Below are positions 61,031 to 64,000 of a stretch of DNA of 64,000 nucleotides, piece after piece. The stretch is from Schoenoplectus triqueter. Its lineage: Eukaryota > Streptophyta > Magnoliopsida > Poales > Cyperaceae. How positions within the stretch are numbered: position 1 is the stretch's first letter; each line of letters starts with the position of its first letter. The DNA lies in contig CAXKVV010000144.1 in assembly GCA_964058805.1 (NCBI GenBank), forward strand, positions 1 to 64,000, read 5' to 3'. A model generated the notes under the pieces. The model worked only from the letters and a program-made list of their open reading frames with translations. It was not told the DNA's origin and ran no database searches. The position numbers were made by a program, and so were the translations under genes.

Positions 61031-63588
61031 TTTGGCAGTAATGAGGGCGTCGGGTCCCGTTTTCATGTTTTGCACACCCGGACTCATTTTCGGCGGTATC
61101 GAGGGCGTCGGGCCCCGTTTTCATGTTTTGCGCGCTCAGACTCGTTTTCGGCGGTTCCGAGGGCGTCGGGTCCCGTTTTCATGTTTTGCGCGCCCGGACT
61201 CGTTTTCGGCGGTCTCGAGGGCATCGGGTCCCGTTTTCGGCGGTATCGAGGGCGTCGGGTATCGTTTTCATGTTTGGCGCGCCCGAACTCATTTTCGGCG
61301 ATACCGAGGGCGTCGGGTCCCGTTTTCATGTTTTGCGCGCGCGGACTAGTTTTCGGAGGTACCGAGGGCGTCGGGTCCAGTTTTCATGTTTTGCGCGCCC
61401 GGACTCGTTTTCAGCGGTACTGAGGCCGTCGGGTCCCGTTTTCATGTTTTGCGCGCCCGGACTCGTTTTCGACGGTATCGAGGGCGTCGTGTGTCGTTTT
61501 CTTATTTTGCGCGACCGGACTCATTTTCGGCGGTACCGAGGGCGTCGGGTGCCGTTTTCATGTTTTGCGCACCCGGACTCGTTATCGGCGGTACCGAGGG
61601 CGTCGGGTCTCGTTTTCATGTTTTGGGCGCCCGGACTCGTTTTCGACGGTACCAAGGTCGTCGGGTCCCGTTTTCATGTTTTGCGCGCCCGGACTCTTTT
61701 TCGGCGGTACCGAGGGCGTCGGGTCTCATTTTCATGTTTTGCGCACCCGGACTCATTTTCGGCGGTACCGAGGGCGTCCGGTCCCGTTTTCATGTTTTGC
61801 GCGCTCGGACTCGTTATCGGCGGTACCGAGTGCGTCGCGTCCCGTTTCATGTTTTGCGCTCCCAGACTCATTTTCGGCGATACAGAGGGCCTCGGGTCCC
61901 GTTTTCAAGATTTGCGCGCCCAGACACGTTTTCGACGGTACCGAGGGCGTCGTGTCTCGTTTTCGAATTTTGCGCGCCCGGACTCATTTTCGGCTGTAAC
62001 GAGGGCGTCGGGTCTTGTTTTCATGATTAGCGCGCGCGGACTCGTTTTCGGCCGTACCGAGGGCGTCGGGTCCCGTTTTCATGTTTAGCGTGCGCGGAAT
62101 CGTTTTCGGCCGTACCGAGGGTGTCGGGTCCCGTTTCCATGTTTTGCGCGCCCCGACTCATTTTCAACGGTCCAGAGGGCGTCGACTCCCGTTTTCATGT
62201 TTTGCGCACCCGGACTCGTTTTCGGCGGTACCGAGGGCGTCGGGTCCCGTTTTCACGTTTTGCGCACCCGGACTCATTTTCGGCGGTACCGAGGGCGTCG
62301 GGTCCCGTTTTCATGTTTTGCGCGCCCGGACTCGTTTTCGGCGATACCGAGGGCGTCGGGTCCCGTTTTCATGTTTTGCGCGCCCGAAACTCGTTTTCGG
62401 CGGTCTCGAGGGCGTCGGGTCCCGTTTTCGGCGGTATCGAGGGCGTCGGGTATCGTTTTCATGTTTTGCGCGCCCGAACTCATTTTCGGCGGACCGAGGG
62501 TGTCGGGTCCTGTTTTCATATTTTGAGCGCCCGGACTCATTTTCGGCGATACCGAGGGCGTCGGGTCCAGTTTTCATGTTTTGCGCGCGTGGACTAATTT
62601 TCGAAGGTACTGAGGGCGTCGGGTCCTGTTTTCATGTTTTGCGCTCCCGGACTCGTTTTCGGCGGTACCGAGGGCGTCGGGTCTAGTTTTCATGTTTTGC
62701 GCTCGAAGACTCGTTTTGGGCAGTAACAAGGGCGTCGGGTCCCGTTTTCATGTTTTGCGCACCCGGACTCGTTTTCGGTGGTACCGAGGGCGTCGGGTCC
62801 CGTTTTATCGTTTTGCGCACCGGGACTCATTTTCGGCGGTTTGAGGGCGTCGGGTCCCGTTTTCATGTTTTGCACGCCCGGACTCGTTTTCGGCGATACC
62901 GAGGGCGTCGGGTCCCGTTTCAATGTTTTGCGCGCCCGGACTCGTTTTCGGCGGTCTTGAGGGCGTCGGGTCTCGTTTTCGGCGGTATCGAGGGCGTCGG
63001 GTATCATTTTCATGTTTTGCGCGCCCGAACTCACTTTCGGCTGTACCGAGGGCGTCGGGTCCCGTTTTCATGTTTTGCGCGTGTGGACTAGTTTTTGGAG
63101 GTACTGAGGGCGTTGGGTCTCGTTTTAATGTTTTGCGCACCTGGACTCGTTTTCGACGGTCTCGAGGGCGTCGGGTCCCGTTTTCGGCGGTATCGAGGGC
63201 GTCGGGTCCCGTTTTCATGTTTTGCGCGTCCTGACTCGTTATCGGCGGTACCGAGGGCGTCGGGTGTTGTTTTCATGTTTTGGGCGCCCGGACTCGTTTT
63301 CGGCGATACCGAGGGCGTCGGGTCCCGTTTCAATGTTTTGCGCGCCCGGACTCGTTTTCGGCTGTCTCGAGGGCGTCGGCTCCCGTTTTCGGCGGTATCG
63401 TTTTCATGTTTTGCGCACCCGAATTCACTTTCGGCTGTACCGAGGGCGTCGGGTATCGTTTTCATGTTTTGCGCGCCCGAATTCACTTTCGGCTGTACCG
63501 AGGGCGTCGGGTCCCGTTTTCATGTTTTGCGCGCCCGGACTCGTTTTCGGCGGTACCGAGGGCGTCGGGTCTCGTTTTCATGTTTTGG

Positions 63589-64000
63589 GTTGTACCTTAG
63601 GGCCCAAGCGACTGAACACGCTTTCTTGACCCAATCGGTTGAACACACTATCCTGGCGAGATGTGGCTTCTTCAGTTGCCAAGTTGGGTCGATGTTTTAG
63701 AGGGTTGATTAGAGAACCTTTTGGGACCCATACTTGTTTTGTCTTGGGGGTTATTTCCCTTACGGATTTCTTACCGCGAGTTTCATAATCGAATCACTTT
63801 GGGTTGCATTCAGCAAGGGCATGAGTAGTTGCTCTGGGCTCAGCTGGTGCCCGAGATCGTGTCTGATCTTGGGCTTGGTATTTTCTTTGTTTGTTGCGGA
63901 AGTGTTTTCTCTCCTTTAGTGCCCTGTGTGCCTTGTATATGGCTTCGATAGGAGCTTGAGGTCTGCGTTGATTTGAGAAAGTAGTCCTCCTTTGGGGTTC
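63589..64000. other. Unique flank beyond the satellite, no recognised gene
   Basis: The sequence changes abruptly at GGGTTGTACCTTAGGG. A short imperfect direct repeat (GAACACGCTTTCTTGACC at about 63,615 and GAACACACTATCCTGG at about 63,641) follows. The T/G-rich remainder holds only a 61-codon frame (63,734-63,919) that is hydrophobic by composition and resembles no family I know. No TATA box, splice pattern or RNA gene is convincing. Confidence 0.6.

Larger units (their letters stand above)
10688..63588 (+). repeat. 53-kb tandem array of a GC-rich 58-bp satellite
   Basis: About 900 head-to-tail units of period 58 bp, all in one orientation. In order, the consensus blocks are GGACTCGTTTTC, GGCGGTACCGAG, GGCGTC, GGGTCCCGTTTTC and ATGTTTTGCGCGCCC. 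The consensus is about 64% G+C, with ten CpGs per unit and a strong plus-strand T excess (about 17 T to 4 A) from three TTTT tracts. Each unit is two related halves of about 31 and 27 bp, starting GGACTCGTTTTC and GGGTCCCGTTTTC. Common variants include CTCATTTT, GCACGC, GGTATCGAG, GGTCTCGAG and GTAACGAG. No transposon, inverted unit or gene interrupts the array. Both edges are abrupt. I do not recognise a named family. Confidence 0.97.

Noticed and set aside
10688..63588. CRISPR array
   Set aside because: Units are contiguous with no unique spacers, the period is constant without a repeat/spacer alternation, and the flanks are plant-like.
10688..63588. Ribosomal DNA spacer subrepeats
   Set aside because: GC-rich subrepeats occur in plant rDNA spacers, but no rRNA coding sequence or polymerase I promoter was seen, and 53 kb is far longer than such subrepeat blocks.
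10688..63588. Covarying stems in the 58-bp satellite (CGGTACCG, CGGGTCCCG, GCGCGC palindromes)
   Set aside because: Unlike the hairpin array, variants here (GGTATC, GGTCTC, GTAACG, GGTCTCG, GGTATCG) break the palindromes without compensation, so structure does not appear to be maintained.
10671..63700. Dozens of long overlapping reading frames on both strands, up to 783 codons
   Set aside because: They follow the 58-bp repeat, occur in all plus frames at once, start at the ATG present in every unit, and translate to the same 58-residue cycle. This is satellite DNA, not genes.
63734..63919. 61-codon frame in the distal flank
   Set aside because: Hydrophobic composition comes from T-rich sequence; no homology, initiation context or splice pattern was seen.
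1..64000. Telomere repeats, tRNA or rRNA genes
   Set aside because: No runs of CCCTAAA/TTTAGGG-type repeats, no cloverleaf with A/B boxes and no rRNA core segments were noticed on reading both strands.

Overview
The window reads as nuclear heterochromatic DNA from a plant, most likely a grass. I found no intact protein-coding gene, tRNA or rRNA. The grass suggestion rests on repeated GTGGGGCCCACCTGTCAGTG-type words near 4.4 and 5.3-5.4 kb, TGGGCC/TGGGCY words near 1.74-1.86 kb, TATA-plus-splice-donor architecture, and satellite DNA with higher-order repeats. It is not a firm taxonomic call.

Layout. (1) 1-1,535 is one arm of a large, modular inverted repeat; its partner is 8,450-9,640 on the opposite orientation. 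(2) About 1,590-5,550 is a less AT-rich interior. It holds two divergent TATA-type promoter candidates (minus strand near 3.10 kb, plus strand near 3.355 kb), each followed by a possible 5' exon ending in a GT donor. It also holds one short Arg/Lys-rich open exon (3,852-3,999) and a 43-bp minisatellite whose every unit centres on a palindromic E-box/G-box-like word (4,270-4,497). (3) 5,551-8,390 is a second, nested fold-back: inverted arms of about 172 bp enclosing exactly two copies of a seven-monomer (about 1,267 bp) higher-order repeat of an AT-rich, about 182-bp satellite. (4) 8,450-10,535 is the right outer arm. It carries about 20-bp-spaced CGTTATAACG-like palindromes and then about 45-bp-spaced stem-loops, sixteen copies in all, with a conserved loop (GATCTGTTAGTA-like) and stems that change sequence but stay complementary. 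(5) 10,688-63,588 is one continuous head-to-tail array of a GC-rich, CpG-dense 58-bp satellite, about 900 copies. It is built from two related half-units and shows several nested scales of higher-order repetition (about 0.4, 0.51, 0.55, 0.7, 0.84, 1.02, 1.9, 4 and 6 kb). (6) 63,589-64,000 is unique flank with no recognised gene.

The very long plus-strand reading frames in the 58-bp array (up to 783 codons) are a by-product of a monomer that contains no stop codon in any plus frame and whose length is 1 modulo 3. They should not be annotated as genes. The most interesting biology is the set of covarying stem-loops in the outer arm, together with the nested fold-back architecture that carries a satellite between its arms and abuts a 53-kb satellite block.
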